From NCBI RefSeq assembly GCF_000829415.1, contig NZ_AP014637.1, forward strand, positions 2,678,001 through 2,742,000: a DNA stretch of 64,000 nucleotides. The letters are read 5' to 3'. The notes beneath the pieces are model-generated. The model had not been told where the DNA came from. It made no database searches and saw only the letters and a list, made by a program, of their open reading frames with translations. How positions within the stretch are numbered: the stretch's first letter is position 1; every line of letters begins with the position of its first letter. This DNA comes from Pseudomonas sp. StFLB209 (lineage in GTDB: Bacteria; Pseudomonadota; Gammaproteobacteria; Pseudomonadales; Pseudomonadaceae). Positions 17,909 through 26,901 of this stretch are shown piece after piece. The translations under genes and the position numbers were made by a program.

Positions 17909-18527
17909 TTACATCCGCGATGGTCAGGAGATTTATCGCAACTCCTTCGCGATCATCCGCGCTGAAGCGCGGCTGGAGACCATTCCCGCCGACCTGGAAA
18001 AGCTCGCTGTGCGAGTGATTCATGCCTGCGGCATGGTCGATGTGGTCGAAGACCTGCGCTTCTCGCCAGGTGCAGGTGCGGCGGGCCGCAAGGCACTGGC
18101 CGCCGGTGCGCCGATTCTGTGCGATGCGCGGATGGTGTCCGAGGGCATCACCCGTGCGCGGCTGCCAGCCAATAACCCGATCATCTGCACATTGCACGAC
18201 GAAGGTGTACCGGAGCTGGCCAAAGCGCTGGGCAATACCCGTTCGGCCGTGGCTCTGGAGCACTGGCGCGAACACCTGGAGGGCAGTGTAGTGGTGATCG
18301 GCAACGCGCCGACCGCATTGTTCTACCTGCTGGAAATGCTCGACGCCGGGGCTCCGAAGCCGGCGCTGATCATTGGTTTTCCGGTGGGCTTCGTAGGTGC
18401 TGCCGAGTCCAAGGACATGTTGGCGGCCGACAGCCGCGGCGTGCCGTATGTGATTGTCAAAGGCCGGCGCGGTGGCAGCGCCATGGCGGTGGCGGCGGTC
18501 AATGCCCTGGCCACGGAGGTCGAATGA
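17901..18527 (+). CDS. cobH: Precorrin-8X methylmutase CobH
   Basis: Moves the methyl group from C11 to C12 to give hydrogenobyrinic acid. 208 residues, the normal family length. Signatures: [17 protein letters not shown] at the N-terminus, the catalytic histidine in [11 protein letters not shown] near residue 43, [13 protein letters not shown] near 72, and the C-terminal [15 protein letters not shown]. The ATG at 17901 lies inside the last codons of cobG and the stop overlaps cobI by 4 bases (ATGA), so the three genes are translationally coupled. Confidence 0.96.
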   Translation: MIDYIRDGQEIYRNSFAIIRAEARLETIPADLEKLAVRVIHACGMVDVVEDLRFSPGAGAAGRKALAAGAPILCDARMVSEGITRARLPANNPIICTLHDEGVPELAKALGNTRSAVALEHWREHLEGSVVVIGNAPTALFYLLEMLDAGAPKPALIIGFPVGFVGAAESKDMLAADSRGVPYVIVKGRRGGSAMAVAAVNALATEVE

Positions 18528-19258
18528 TGCAGCAGCGTGGCCGTCTGATCGGGCTGGGCGTAGGCCCCGGCGATCCTGAGCTGATTACCGTCAAAGCGCT
18601 GCGCCTGCTGCGCGAGTCGCCGGTGGTGGCGTATTTCGTGGCCAAGGGCAAGAAAGGCAACGCCTTCGGCATCATCGAGGCGCACCTGCAAGAAGCGCAA
18701 ACCTTATTGCCGCTGGTCTACCCGGTAACCACCGAAGCGCTGCCGGCCCCCCTGTCTTATGAGCAGGTGATCAGCGATTTCTACGACCAGGCCAGTGTCG
18801 AGGTGGCGGCGCATCTGGACGCCGGTCGTGACGTGGCGGTGATCTGTGAGGGGGACCCGTTCTTCTACGGCTCTTACATGTACCTGCACGATCGGCTGGC
18901 CGAGCGTTATGTGGCTGAAGTGATTCCCGGCGTTTGCTCGATGCTCGGCGGCGCCTCGGTGCTGGGCGTGCCGCTGGTGTATCGCAACCAGAGCCTGTCG
19001 GTACTGTCCGGCGTGCTGCCCCATGAAGAGCTCAAGCGCAAGCTGGGCGATGCCGATGCGGCGGTGATCATGAAACTGGGGCGCAATTTTCCCAAGGTGC
19101 GTCAGGTGCTGGTAGAACTGGGGCTGGCCGGGCGGGCGCTGTATGTCGAGCGCGCGACCATGGCCAACCAGAAGATCGTGGCACTGGATGACGTCGACCC
19201 GATGTCGTCGCCGTACTTCTCGCTGATCATCGTACCGGGCGAAAGGTGGCAAGGCTGA
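18524..19258 (+). CDS. cobI: Precorrin-2 C20-methyltransferase CobI
   Basis: SAM-dependent tetrapyrrole methylase of 244 residues, committing precorrin-2 to cobalamin. Family marks: [20 protein letters not shown] at the N-terminus, the second glycine loop [18 protein letters not shown] near 104-121, and [19 protein letters not shown] near 135. The start overlaps the cobH stop (ATGA) and its own stop shares a base with the start of the next gene (TGATG). No departures from the family were noted. Confidence 0.96.
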   Translation: MMQQRGRLIGLGVGPGDPELITVKALRLLRESPVVAYFVAKGKKGNAFGIIEAHLQEAQTLLPLVYPVTTEALPAPLSYEQVISDFYDQASVEVAAHLDAGRDVAVICEGDPFFYGSYMYLHDRLAERYVAEVIPGVCSMLGGASVLGVPLVYRNQSLSVLSGVLPHEELKRKLGDADAAVIMKLGRNFPKVRQVLVELGLAGRALYVERATMANQKIVALDDVDPMSSPYFSLIIVPGERWQG

Positions 19259-20961
19259 TGACCCAGACACCTCCAGCGATTGTCATCCTCGGCAATGGCA
19301 GCTTGGCCACGGCGCAGCGCATCCAGCAGGTGTTCCCCGGCGCGTTGATCCATGGCCTCGACGGCCGGGTGCAGGGGGCGGACCGGCTGTATGCCGAGTT
19401 TGGTGCCACCCTGCGCGAGCTGTACCGACAAGGCTCGCCAATCATTGCCCTGTGCGCGGCGGGCATCGTGATCCGCACCCTGGCGCCGCTGCTGCTGGAG
19501 AAGGGCGCCGAGCCGCCGGTATTGGCGGTGGCCGAGGACGGCAGCGCCGTGGTGCCGCTGCTCGGTGGCCTGGCCGGGGTCAATGGCCTGGCCCGGGAAA
19601 TCGCTGCTGCGCTGGCGGTGGCACCGGCCATCACCACCAGTGGCGAACTGCGCTTTGGCACCTGCCTGCTCAATCCACCGGCCGGCTATGCCCTGGCGGA
19701 TCTGGAGCAGGGCAAGCGCTTTGTCTCTGATTTGCTGGCCGGGCAAAGCGTGCGTGTCGAGGGGCAGGCGCCGTGGCTCGATAAGGTGCCGTTGCCCCAT
19801 GATGCGCAGGCGGCCCGGAGCATCCATGTCAGCCACTTGCAACGTGAAGCCGCAGCCGACGAGTTGCTGATTTATCCGCGCAACGTGCTGGTGGCGGTCG
19901 AGCGGGTGTCCGAACAGCTGGCAAGCGAAGTGAACCAGGCGCTGAGCGCCGCCGCAATTGCTGCGCCGGCTTTGGCGTGCCTGCTCGCCGATGACGCACA
20001 AATGGCCAATCCATTGCTGCATCAGGCGGCCGCCGAGCTGAAGGTCGCGGTGCGCTACGTGACCGGCGCCTCGAATGCCGAGCGTCTGAAATTGAGCGGG
20101 GTTAGCCTGCACAGCGCAGCGCAGGCCGGGCTGTTGATCGGCATCGGCGCCGAGCCACTGAATGTAGAGCGCATCGGGCGTGGTCGTGGCCGGCTGGCAG
20201 TTATCGGCCTGGGCCCCGGTGCCCGCGAGCTGATGGTCCCGGCGGTGCAGGCCGAACTGGCCCGCGCCAACGATGTGCTGGGTTATGAAACCTACGTGCG
20301 CATGGCCGGGCCTTTTCGCGACGATCAAGTGCTGCACAACACCGATAACCGCGAAGAAATGCAGCGTGCTCGCCACGCCTTCGAACTGGCTGCCCAGGGG
20401 CGGTCGGTGGTGGTGGTTTCGTCCGGTGACCCTGGGGTGTTCGCCATGGCCGCTGCAGTGCTCGAAGCCTTGCACGAAGTCGTCGACGATCCGGCCCGCG
20501 CTGACTGGCGGGGCGTGGAGCTGGAAATCCTGCCCGGCGTATCGGCCAGCCTGGCCACCGCGGCGCAGGCCGGCGCGCCGCTGGGGCATGACTTCTGCGT
20601 GATGTCGCTGTCGGACAACCTCAAGCCCTGGTCGATCATCGAGCAGCGCCTGGAGCTGGCGTCCCAGGCTGATCTGGTGCTGGCCTTCTACAACCCGATC
20701 TCCCGCTCGCGACCTTGGCAACTGGGCCGCGCGCTGGAGATCGTGCGTCAGCATCGCAGTGCGCAGACCCCGGTCACCCTGGGCCGCGACATTGGCCGGC
20801 CGGGGCAGAGCCTGCGGGTCGTGAGCCTGGGCGAACTGACCCCCGAGATGGTCGATATGCGCACCATGGTGCTGGTCGGCTCGTCGACCACCTGCACCTT
20901 CCCTCGGGCCGATGGCGGGCAGTGGGTGTATACGCCGCGTTGGTATGGCAGCAAACCCTGA
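19258..20961 (+). CDS. cobJ: Fused cobalt-precorrin-5A hydrolase CbiG / precorrin-3B C17-methyltransferase CobJ
   Basis: Two-domain enzyme of 567 residues. The N-terminal 310 residues are CbiG-like (IALCAAGIVIRTLAPLL near 65 and NGLAREIAAALAVAPAITTS near 110), in the anaerobic route the lactone-opening enzyme that releases acetaldehyde. The C-terminal part from RLAVIGLGPGARELMVPAV is the tetrapyrrole methylase CobJ/CbiH, with VVVSSGDPGVFAMAAAV and EILPGVSASLATAAQAGAPLG, which makes precorrin-4. An ATG at 19258 overlaps the cobI stop and is preferred to a GTG 12 bases earlier. The same fusion is what I recall for P. aeruginosa cobJ. Last gene of its operon; a hairpin follows. Confidence 0.95.
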   Translation: MTQTPPAIVILGNGSLATAQRIQQVFPGALIHGLDGRVQGADRLYAEFGATLRELYRQGSPIIALCAAGIVIRTLAPLLLEKGAEPPVLAVAEDGSAVVPLLGGLAGVNGLAREIAAALAVAPAITTSGELRFGTCLLNPPAGYALADLEQGKRFVSDLLAGQSVRVEGQAPWLDKVPLPHDAQAARSIHVSHLQREAAADELLIYPRNVLVAVERVSEQLASEVNQALSAAAIAAPALACLLADDAQMANPLLHQAAAELKVAVRYVTGASNAERLKLSGVSLHSAAQAGLLIGIGAEPLNVERIGRGRGRLAVIGLGPGARELMVPAVQAELARANDVLGYETYVRMAGPFRDDQVLHNTDNREEMQRARHAFELAAQGRSVVVVSSGDPGVFAMAAAVLEALHEVVDDPARADWRGVELEILPGVSASLATAAQAGAPLGHDFCVMSLSDNLKPWSIIEQRLELASQADLVLAFYNPISRSRPWQLGRALEIVRQHRSAQTPVTLGRDIGRPGQSLRVVSLGELTPEMVDMRTMVLVGSSTTCTFPRADGGQWVYTPRWYGSKP

Positions 20962-20971
20962 ATCAATGGTA

Positions 20972-21001
20972 ACGAGCCGTCGTCTGGTAGGCGCGGCTCG
21001 T
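20972..21001. terminator. Hairpin after cobJ
   Basis: Perfect 8-bp stem ACGAGCCG (20972-20979) / CGGCTCGT (20994-21001), 10 bases past the cobJ stop. No T run follows directly, so it is a weak terminator candidate marking the end of the cob operon. Confidence 0.5.
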
Positions 21002-21313
21002 AGGAAAGCTCATCTTTAAATGGGTGGCCTGCAGGCGGGAGAGTTGTAGGGGGTTGTAATTTTTCTAAATATTAGTTTTGTAAGATTTTTCTCTTTCTTT
21101 GCTAAGTGTTTTGTAATGTGTTGTTTTTGTTGATTAATGTTCTGTGGATAAAAAAGACGCCTTTGTCGTGTTGTCTGTTTGTTAAATCGCTTTTTAGTGT
21201 TTTGTTTTCGGATGCTGGCTCATTGAGAGGATGGAGTATTTATAACGGCTGGTGCTACCTTGTTGTTGTCCGAGAGGGCATTTAACTACAAGGAACTAAA
21301 AGGATTAGACGTT
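21002..21313. promoter_or_regulatory. AT-rich leader of the unknown three-gene operon
   Basis: A gene-free leader in striking contrast to its surroundings: of the 60 bases 21061-21120 only 14 are G or C, and T runs dominate to about 21200. It must hold the promoter for the operon that starts at 21314. I see no unambiguous -35/-10 pair, and no inverted repeat that would define an operator. Such a leader is the sort of region bound by xenogeneic silencers (MvaT/MvaU in Pseudomonas); that is inference from composition alone. Confidence 0.55.
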
Positions 21314-22147
21314 ATGGAAAACTTTAATGAGCTGTCGCTGCAGAGTGTTCAAGCGTTTATTGCCAACTGTGAGCTGGGGCAGTGCGAAGCACCGTCGAGC
21401 ACTGCACACGGGGCGATGTCGGCCGCGCTGAGGATGGCCGTCGATGGCGGTAATGAGGTTGCACAGCACCTTGTTGAAGGGGCTGGCAGCGGTGCAGTAG
21501 TTGAAGGCGGCCTGATGGTCTTCACGCCAGGAACCAGCGCAGAGGTTCGCAAGGATGTACTGGATTGTTTGTTGTTAGCGACCCTGGTTGCCAATAACGC
21601 TCATGATATCGAAACCGAAAACAAGGATTGGTTCGGGGCTTTTAATTACGTTCTGCTCAATCTGGGCTGGCCGGTTCACGATATGGGCTACCGTGATTAT
21701 CAGTCTGGCGGTGCCAGCCTGAGCATGGACAAACTGATTCTGGAAATGCTCGCCTCGGCGATTGCTACGGCAGCCTTGCCTGGGGCTGCTGGTGCAAAGT
21801 TGCTGGAGGTTGCCACCCAGTTGATTCAGGGGTTTTCCAGTCAGCCAGGGCCACTCAAGTTATTCGAGCAAAAGAGCAAATCACAACAAGGCGCCAACTT
21901 TCGGGTCGGCACTTGCCATGAGGCGCAAGACGGTGAGGTCTATATCACGCTGGCCACCGTCAACTTCAGAATCAAGCGCAACATGACGTCGGTCCTGGGC
22001 TTTCGCTGGAGCGACGGTGAAGCGCAGATCTATGGTGCGAATCGTGGCCTGGTCTTCAATCGCCGGCACTATGAGCGTGTCAAAGGCGATGTAGAGGACA
22101 AACTGGGCAAGGGCGCCCGTGCCAACATCGCGGCATTCGAGATCTGA
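21314..22147 (+). CDS. Unknown protein, first of three paralogous genes
   Basis: I do not recognise this 277-residue protein. The ATG at 21314 is chosen because AGGA lies 9 bases upstream; the frame is open back to 21260. No signal peptide or clear transmembrane helix, although residues 140-172 form a hydrophobic Ala/Leu-rich helix (LILEMLASAIATAALPGAAG). It shares with the next two proteins the motif D-V-x-D (81-84), Trp106 and LGW (117-119). The C-terminal 80 residues look beta-rich (YITLATVNFRI, VLGFRWSDGEAQIYG), ending in a charged helix. Codon use and base composition are visibly less GC-rich than the cob genes upstream. Together with the two following genes it forms one operon. Confidence 0.85.
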   Translation: MENFNELSLQSVQAFIANCELGQCEAPSSTAHGAMSAALRMAVDGGNEVAQHLVEGAGSGAVVEGGLMVFTPGTSAEVRKDVLDCLLLATLVANNAHDIETENKDWFGAFNYVLLNLGWPVHDMGYRDYQSGGASLSMDKLILEMLASAIATAALPGAAGAKLLEVATQLIQGFSSQPGPLKLFEQKSKSQQGANFRVGTCHEAQDGEVYITLATVNFRIKRNMTSVLGFRWSDGEAQIYGANRGLVFNRRHYERVKGDVEDKLGKGARANIAAFEI

Positions 22148-22172
22148 CAGCCAGATTGGCTGGGGGCGGCTC

Positions 22173-22838
22173 ATGGAACTGCAAAACCACAGTTTGATGG
22201 TCAGTGCGGGATGCCTGTTGTTTTTCGGCAATCATCGGTCTGACACGGATGTCATTGACGCTGCGCTGTATACGCAACTGTTTGCTTCGAAAAAACATTC
22301 CAGGCTGACTGATCATGAGCGTTGGAAAAAGGCTTGGCTGGAGGCTGCGATTTACCTGGGATGGGATTATCAGGGCAGTCTTAATTTCGTAGAGCCGGCC
22401 CCCTGCCAGGAGTCTGCCACTTTCTGGGACTGGGCCAAGGCGTTACGCCCGGCCTTTGTCAGCGAGGCGCTCGTTGAGGGTGGCGAGAAGGCATTGCAAC
22501 AGTGCTCATTGCAGCAGGCCGCCTTCACGGTATTTGCCAACCAGGTGCTGGACCCCGGTGCGACCGCCCAGGCGATGCAGGTGGGGCTGCTGGACAGGGA
22601 TAAAAGCTTGACCCTGTTGCAGTTGCACTTTGAGTGCCGTAGCCCGTTGAGTCGCGACAGTCTGTTCGGACCCTGGAGCCCGGCTCAGGTAAAGGGCAAC
22701 ATCCGATTCAGCTTTCATCGGCTGTTGTTGTCCAGCGAGGCTTTATACCGGGAACGTCGTGAAGCGCTTTTTCGCAAGCTTGATGACCGCCGGGCCGGGC
22801 TTGTCTTGCCGGTACTGAGCCTGGGCAGTAAAGCGTGA
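22173..22838 (+). CDS. Unknown protein, second of three paralogous genes
   Basis: 221 residues from the ATG at 22173 (GGGGGCGG just upstream); the frame extends to 22119 inside the previous gene. Function not recognised. The N-terminus GCLLFFGN (13-20) precedes the shared motif D-V-I-D (26-29), Trp51 and LGW (62-64), with the same 25- and 11-residue spacing as its neighbours. The C-terminal half has alternating hydrophobic stretches (SLTLLQLHFECRSP, GNIRFSFHRLLLSS) suggestive of a beta domain, ending in an Arg-rich helix (YRERREALFRKLDDRR). No signal peptide, no metal or nucleotide motif. It lies 25 bases after the first gene and overlaps the third by 4 bases (GTGA). Confidence 0.83.
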   Translation: MELQNHSLMVSAGCLLFFGNHRSDTDVIDAALYTQLFASKKHSRLTDHERWKKAWLEAAIYLGWDYQGSLNFVEPAPCQESATFWDWAKALRPAFVSEALVEGGEKALQQCSLQQAAFTVFANQVLDPGATAQAMQVGLLDRDKSLTLLQLHFECRSPLSRDSLFGPWSPAQVKGNIRFSFHRLLLSSEALYRERREALFRKLDDRRAGLVLPVLSLGSKA

Positions 22839-23470
22839 GTGCGCCTGACTTTGTCTGCCGTCTGGGTGACATAGACAGCCTGCTCGCGTTCTTTCCCGGT
22901 GTGGCACAGCCACATCGGGAGGATATCCAGGACGCCCTGCTGTATGCCCAGCAACGTGCTGGCCATCTGTACGACTTTCAGAGCCAGTGGCACAGCTGGA
23001 TTCACGCTTACCGGCAGCATCTGGAAGGCTTGGGGTTCGTCCCCCGTGGGGTGGTGGCCGGCGACTCTCTGGTGATCGGCACAGTGGCAGACCTTGACCG
23101 GGCAAGTTTCAGAATCGCTAATCCACAGGTCATGCAGCGCCTCGCAGAGCTGGTGCGTGACTCATTCACCAGGCTGGAGGTGATCGAGGCGGCGCAAGCG
23201 TTCTTCGAAGGCCGTGGCCTTTCTGGAGTTCGGTTGGGCAGTTTTCAGATAATGCCCTGTGTAAGTACCGCGAACCGTGACTTGTCGGCCTTGCTGTGCA
23301 GTTTACGGCTGAATGTCGACGAGTATGCCGCCAGCGGCCGACGCCTGATCCTGCACTTCAAGGGCGCTGCCTATCACTTCCAGCCGGAGCGTTTCGCGCC
23401 GCGGCGCGAGGGGGTGTGCACTTATCTGCTCGGCAAGAGCCGCGCTTTCATCACTCGTGTCGAGCTTTAG
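22835..23470 (+). CDS. Unknown protein, third of three paralogous genes
   Basis: 211 residues from a GTG that overlaps the preceding stop (GTGA), implying translational coupling. Not recognised. DSLLAFFPG (14-22) precedes the common motif D30-I-Q-D33, Trp55 and LGF (66-68), same spacing as in the two upstream proteins. The C-terminal part repeats the family layout: a strand-rich core (LSALLCSLRLNV, RRLILHFKGAAYHF) and a final segment with YLLGKSRAFITRVEL. No signal peptide. Its stop overlaps the stop of the convergent marC-family gene by 4 bases, so the operon ends exactly here. Confidence 0.83.
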   Translation: MSAPDFVCRLGDIDSLLAFFPGVAQPHREDIQDALLYAQQRAGHLYDFQSQWHSWIHAYRQHLEGLGFVPRGVVAGDSLVIGTVADLDRASFRIANPQVMQRLAELVRDSFTRLEVIEAAQAFFEGRGLSGVRLGSFQIMPCVSTANRDLSALLCSLRLNVDEYAASGRRLILHFKGAAYHFQPERFAPRREGVCTYLLGKSRAFITRVEL

Positions 23471-24066
23471 GTGACGACCAGATAACCACGTATCCCGGTA
23501 AAAATGATCTGTGCAGCCAGGGCGCAGACGAACAGGCCCATCAGGCGGCTGACAATCTGCAGGCCCTGCTCACCGAGCAGGCGCTCGATACGGTTGGCCA
23601 TGAACAGCACCAGACCCACGGTAAAGCTGGCCAGGGCAATGCTCAGCACGGCTGAGATCTTGTCGTTCCAGTGCGGCTGGCTGACGCCCATCACTAGCAG
23701 TGCACCGATGGTGCCGGGCCCGACCGTGATGGGGATGGTCAACGGCACGATGCTCACGTCCTGCTGGATATTATCGGTCTGCACCGCCGACTTGCCTTGC
23801 GCCATGCCCAGCGCGGAAATGAACAGCACCGTGCCAGCGCCGATCCGGAACGCATCGACGGTGATGCCGAACACATCGAAGATCACCCGGCCGAACAGGT
23901 AGAGCAGCACGCTGGACACCAGGGTCGCCAGCGCCACCTTCCAGGCCAGGCGCTTCTGCTCTTTGCGCGAGTGGCCACGGGTCAGGCTGATGAAGCAGGA
24001 CAGGACGAAAAATGGGCTGTAGAGCACTAACATTTTCAGGTAAACGCTGGACAGCACATGAAGCAT
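23467..24066 (-). CDS. MarC family (UPF0056) integral membrane protein
   Basis: Inner-membrane protein of 199 residues with six hydrophobic segments and the family sequence FFVLSCFISLTRGHS near the N-terminus, a long loop around SAVQTDNIQQDVSIVPLTIP and the conserved ITVGPGTIGALLVMG near 118-132. The family was once tied to multiple antibiotic resistance but that link was withdrawn, so the role is unknown. It is the distal neighbour of retS on the same strand (42 bases after the retS stop), which would allow cotranscription. Confidence 0.9.
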   Translation of the reverse strand: MLHVLSSVYLKMLVLYSPFFVLSCFISLTRGHSRKEQKRLAWKVALATLVSSVLLYLFGRVIFDVFGITVDAFRIGAGTVLFISALGMAQGKSAVQTDNIQQDVSIVPLTIPITVGPGTIGALLVMGVSQPHWNDKISAVLSIALASFTVGLVLFMANRIERLLGEQGLQIVSRLMGLFVCALAAQIIFTGIRGYLVVT

Positions 24067-24108
24067 GGCGGGCGCTCAGGCAGGGAGAATGTGCTCAGTC
24101 TATCAGGG

Positions 24109-26901
24109 TCAGTTCTGCTGGTAGACCTTCTCTTCAGTCGTCTTGGCCCGGGTGCGATCGCGCTGTGCCAGCCAGTACTCGACCAGCTCGCGCAATTGCG
24201 AAAGCTCCACGGGTTTGGCCATATGGCCGTCCATGCCAGCCTGGCGGGCGCGATCCTTGTGTTCGGTGAGAATGTGTGCGGTAAGGGCCACGATGGGCGT
24301 GCGCACCCGCTGGTTGCCCATTTCCCAGGCGCGCAGTTGCTCGGTCGCCGAGAAACCATCAAGCACCGGCATTTCGCAGTCCATCAGCACCAGGTCGTAG
24401 CGCTGGGCTTTCATGGCGCGCAAGGCTTCTTCGCCGTTGCTGGCAGTGTCGGGCTTGAGGTTGAGCTTGCCCAGCATACCGCGGATGACCTTGGTGGAGA
24501 TGTTGTTGTCCTCGGCCACCAGAATGCGGAAGTCACCCGGTACGTCGATGGGCGCGGCCGCCAACGGCAGTGCTGACGGTGCGACATACGCGGTTCCCTT
24601 GCTGCGCTGGGTCAACTCATCGGCGAGGGTGGTCTTGAGGGTATAACCGGCCACCGGTTTGGCCAATATGCGTTTGATCCCGGCATTACGGGCAATGATT
24701 TTGCTCGGCGCGTTGCTGATGCCGGTGAGCATGATCAGCAGAATGTCGTGGTTGAGGCTCGGGTCTTCCTTGATCTTGGTCGCCAACTGCATGCCGGTCA
24801 TGCCGGGCATGTTCTGGTCGAGCAGGACCACGTCAAAGTAGTCACGCAGGTGCGCCTTGGTGCGCAGCATGGCCAGGGCTTCCTTGCCGGACGCCACGGC
24901 ACTGACGTTAAGGCCCCACGCCGAGCACTGTTGCACCAGCACTTTACGGCAGGTGTCGTTGTCATCGACCACCAGTACCCGGGCGTCTTTGAGCGGCCCG
25001 TCCAGGTCCAGGGTGGGCTGCTCAAGCAGGTGCGCCGGCAACGGCAGGCACAGCCACAGGGTATTGCCTTGACCGGTGCTGTTCTGGATGCCGAATTCGC
25101 CATCCATCAGGATGATCAGTTGGCGGGCGATGACCAGCCCCAGATGGCCGCCCAGTTTGCTGGAGGCCAGGAAGTTTTTGCTGTGCAGTTCAGTGTGCAA
25201 CAGGGCATCGCGTTCTTCGCCCGACAACGGCTCGCCGGTATCCTGCACGGCAATGCGCAGGCGCGGCTTGCCGCCACGATTGTCGAGTGCCGCGACCAGC
25301 AGAATTTCGCCGCCCTCGGTTTTCTTCAGGGCGTTTTCCAGCAGGCTCAGCAAGGTCTGGCGCAGGCGCGTCGGGTCACCGCTGATCACTCTTGGCACCT
25401 GGGACTGGACCAGGCTGATCAACTCGACATTCTGTTGTTCTGCCTTTGCCCGAAAGATGTTCAGGCAATCTTCGATCAAGGCACTGATGTCGAACTGTAC
25501 GTCGTCCAGTTCGATCTGCCCGGACTCCAGCTTGGTGATGTCGAGGATCTCGTTGATCAGCGTCAGCAGCTCATTGCCGGCGCTGTGAATGGTCTGTACA
25601 TAGTCGCGCTGCTTGACCGAGAGCGGTGTGCCAAGCAGCAGCTCGGTCATGCCCAGCACGCCATTCATGGGGGTGCGAATCTCGTGGCTGATCTTGGCCA
25701 GGAATTCGGCTTTGGCGTTGATCTCGGCGGTGCTGGCCGCCTCGTCGCGGCTGATGCTGAACTTGCTCTCGACGATGTTGCGCTGACGTTCTCCAAGGGC
25801 AGTGTTCATCAGCAGGCCGCTGACGCAGAACACCGCAAGGAGGGTGAGAATCAGCCACTGCGGTGGTATCAGGCTCAGCCACAACAGTCCGGGCAGGACC
25901 ACCATGTAACCTAGGTTGAAGATGATCATCGAGAACATGAACAGGCGTGCAGGCCGATAACCCTTGATCCAGTGCAGCACTGAAATGCCGAGGATGCTCA
26001 CCGTGGTCAGGGCTACCAGCACGAAGGTCACCAGGTTGATTGACAGGTCGTCGACCAGTAACACCAACAGGGTGCCGATGACCATCAAGCTGCCGTCGAT
26101 CAGCAGCAGGCGATCAACAGCTCTGGACTTGCGATGGGCAAAAAAGCAGTAGGTGTACATCAACCCGGTGACGGCCGCCAGCAGCAACGCCACGTGAGCG
26201 CCGGGGGTCTGTGGCAGGTGCCAGTCATCGAACAGGTCTAGCAGGTTCAATAGCAATAGCGCACTGAGCGCCAGCAAGGTTTCGCAGGCGGCCAGCCACA
26301 AGTTGGTACGGGAACGGGTGTGGCTGTAGCGGGCCAGATTCTGCAGGATCAACATGGCCAGCAAACCGAACACCAGGCCGAACAGGAACGGCTCGCGCTC
26401 GTCGGCGGCGCTTTCGATGGCGGGCTGCAGAGTGATATTGGGGCGCATCTGCTGGCTGGAGACCATGCGCAGGTACAGGTCCAGAGGGGTCTGGGCTTGT
26501 GGTACCGGCAACAGAAAGTCATTGGCGGGCAGGCGCTGGTTCTGTTTGGCAATCAGATTGCCGGTGCGCAGCAGATCGATCTGCCTGTCGCCCTGGAATA
26601 CGTATAGATCGGCACTGGCCAGATCAGGCGCAAAGATGCGCAGCAGTTGTTCGTGGGGCTCGGGTGTCAGACGGTAATGCAACCAGACGGCACCGTCACG
26701 TTTGGCGGCGGTGATACTGTCGAGCTCGCGTGGGCTGAACTGGTTCTGCTGATGCGCCGCGCGCACCTCGGCAATTGAAAGGTGGCCCTTTTCATCGAGT
26801 AAAGTCGACCAGCCTGTAGTTGCAGCGGCATGGGCCGACAGCATGAAAAACAGGGTCAGCAGGCTTGCGGTTGAAGCTATGGCGATCCTGAGCCAGCGCA
26901 C
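24109..26901 (-). CDS. retS: Hybrid sensor kinase/regulator RetS
   Basis: Membrane hybrid sensor kinase that in P. aeruginosa binds and inhibits GacS, switching between acute virulence and biofilm. About 930 residues from the GTG at 26901, which has AAGGA 7 bases upstream; an ATG at 26937 would add 12 residues but has no ribosome site. Order: signal peptide, periplasmic 7TMR-DISMED2 domain, seven membrane helices (about 185-370), dimerisation helix with FLAKISHEIRTPMNG (His about 406), HATPase, then two receiver domains with phospho-accepting Asp in VLLDQNMPGMTG and LVLMDCEMPVLDGF. The neighbours purD and marC-type gene on the same strand support the assignment. Domain order differs from LadS (one receiver). 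Confidence 0.93.
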   Translation of the reverse strand: MRWLRIAIASTASLLTLFFMLSAHAAATTGWSTLLDEKGHLSIAEVRAAHQQNQFSPRELDSITAAKRDGAVWLHYRLTPEPHEQLLRIFAPDLASADLYVFQGDRQIDLLRTGNLIAKQNQRLPANDFLLPVPQAQTPLDLYLRMVSSQQMRPNITLQPAIESAADEREPFLFGLVFGLLAMLILQNLARYSHTRSRTNLWLAACETLLALSALLLLNLLDLFDDWHLPQTPGAHVALLLAAVTGLMYTYCFFAHRKSRAVDRLLLIDGSLMVIGTLLVLLVDDLSINLVTFVLVALTTVSILGISVLHWIKGYRPARLFMFSMIIFNLGYMVVLPGLLWLSLIPPQWLILTLLAVFCVSGLLMNTALGERQRNIVESKFSISRDEAASTAEINAKAEFLAKISHEIRTPMNGVLGMTELLLGTPLSVKQRDYVQTIHSAGNELLTLINEILDITKLESGQIELDDVQFDISALIEDCLNIFRAKAEQQNVELISLVQSQVPRVISGDPTRLRQTLLSLLENALKKTEGGEILLVAALDNRGGKPRLRIAVQDTGEPLSGEERDALLHTELHSKNFLASSKLGGHLGLVIARQLIILMDGEFGIQNSTGQGNTLWLCLPLPAHLLEQPTLDLDGPLKDARVLVVDDNDTCRKVLVQQCSAWGLNVSAVASGKEALAMLRTKAHLRDYFDVVLLDQNMPGMTGMQLATKIKEDPSLNHDILLIMLTGISNAPSKIIARNAGIKRILAKPVAGYTLKTTLADELTQRSKGTAYVAPSALPLAAAPIDVPGDFRILVAEDNNISTKVIRGMLGKLNLKPDTASNGEEALRAMKAQRYDLVLMDCEMPVLDGFSATEQLRAWEMGNQRVRTPIVALTAHILTEHKDRARQAGMDGHMAKPVELSQLRELVEYWLAQRDRTRAKTTEEKVYQQN

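Noticed and set aside
19102..20754. 550-codon minus-strand frame inside cobJ/cbiG
   Set aside because: Shadow of a certain gene; low-complexity Gln/Arg/His-rich translation.
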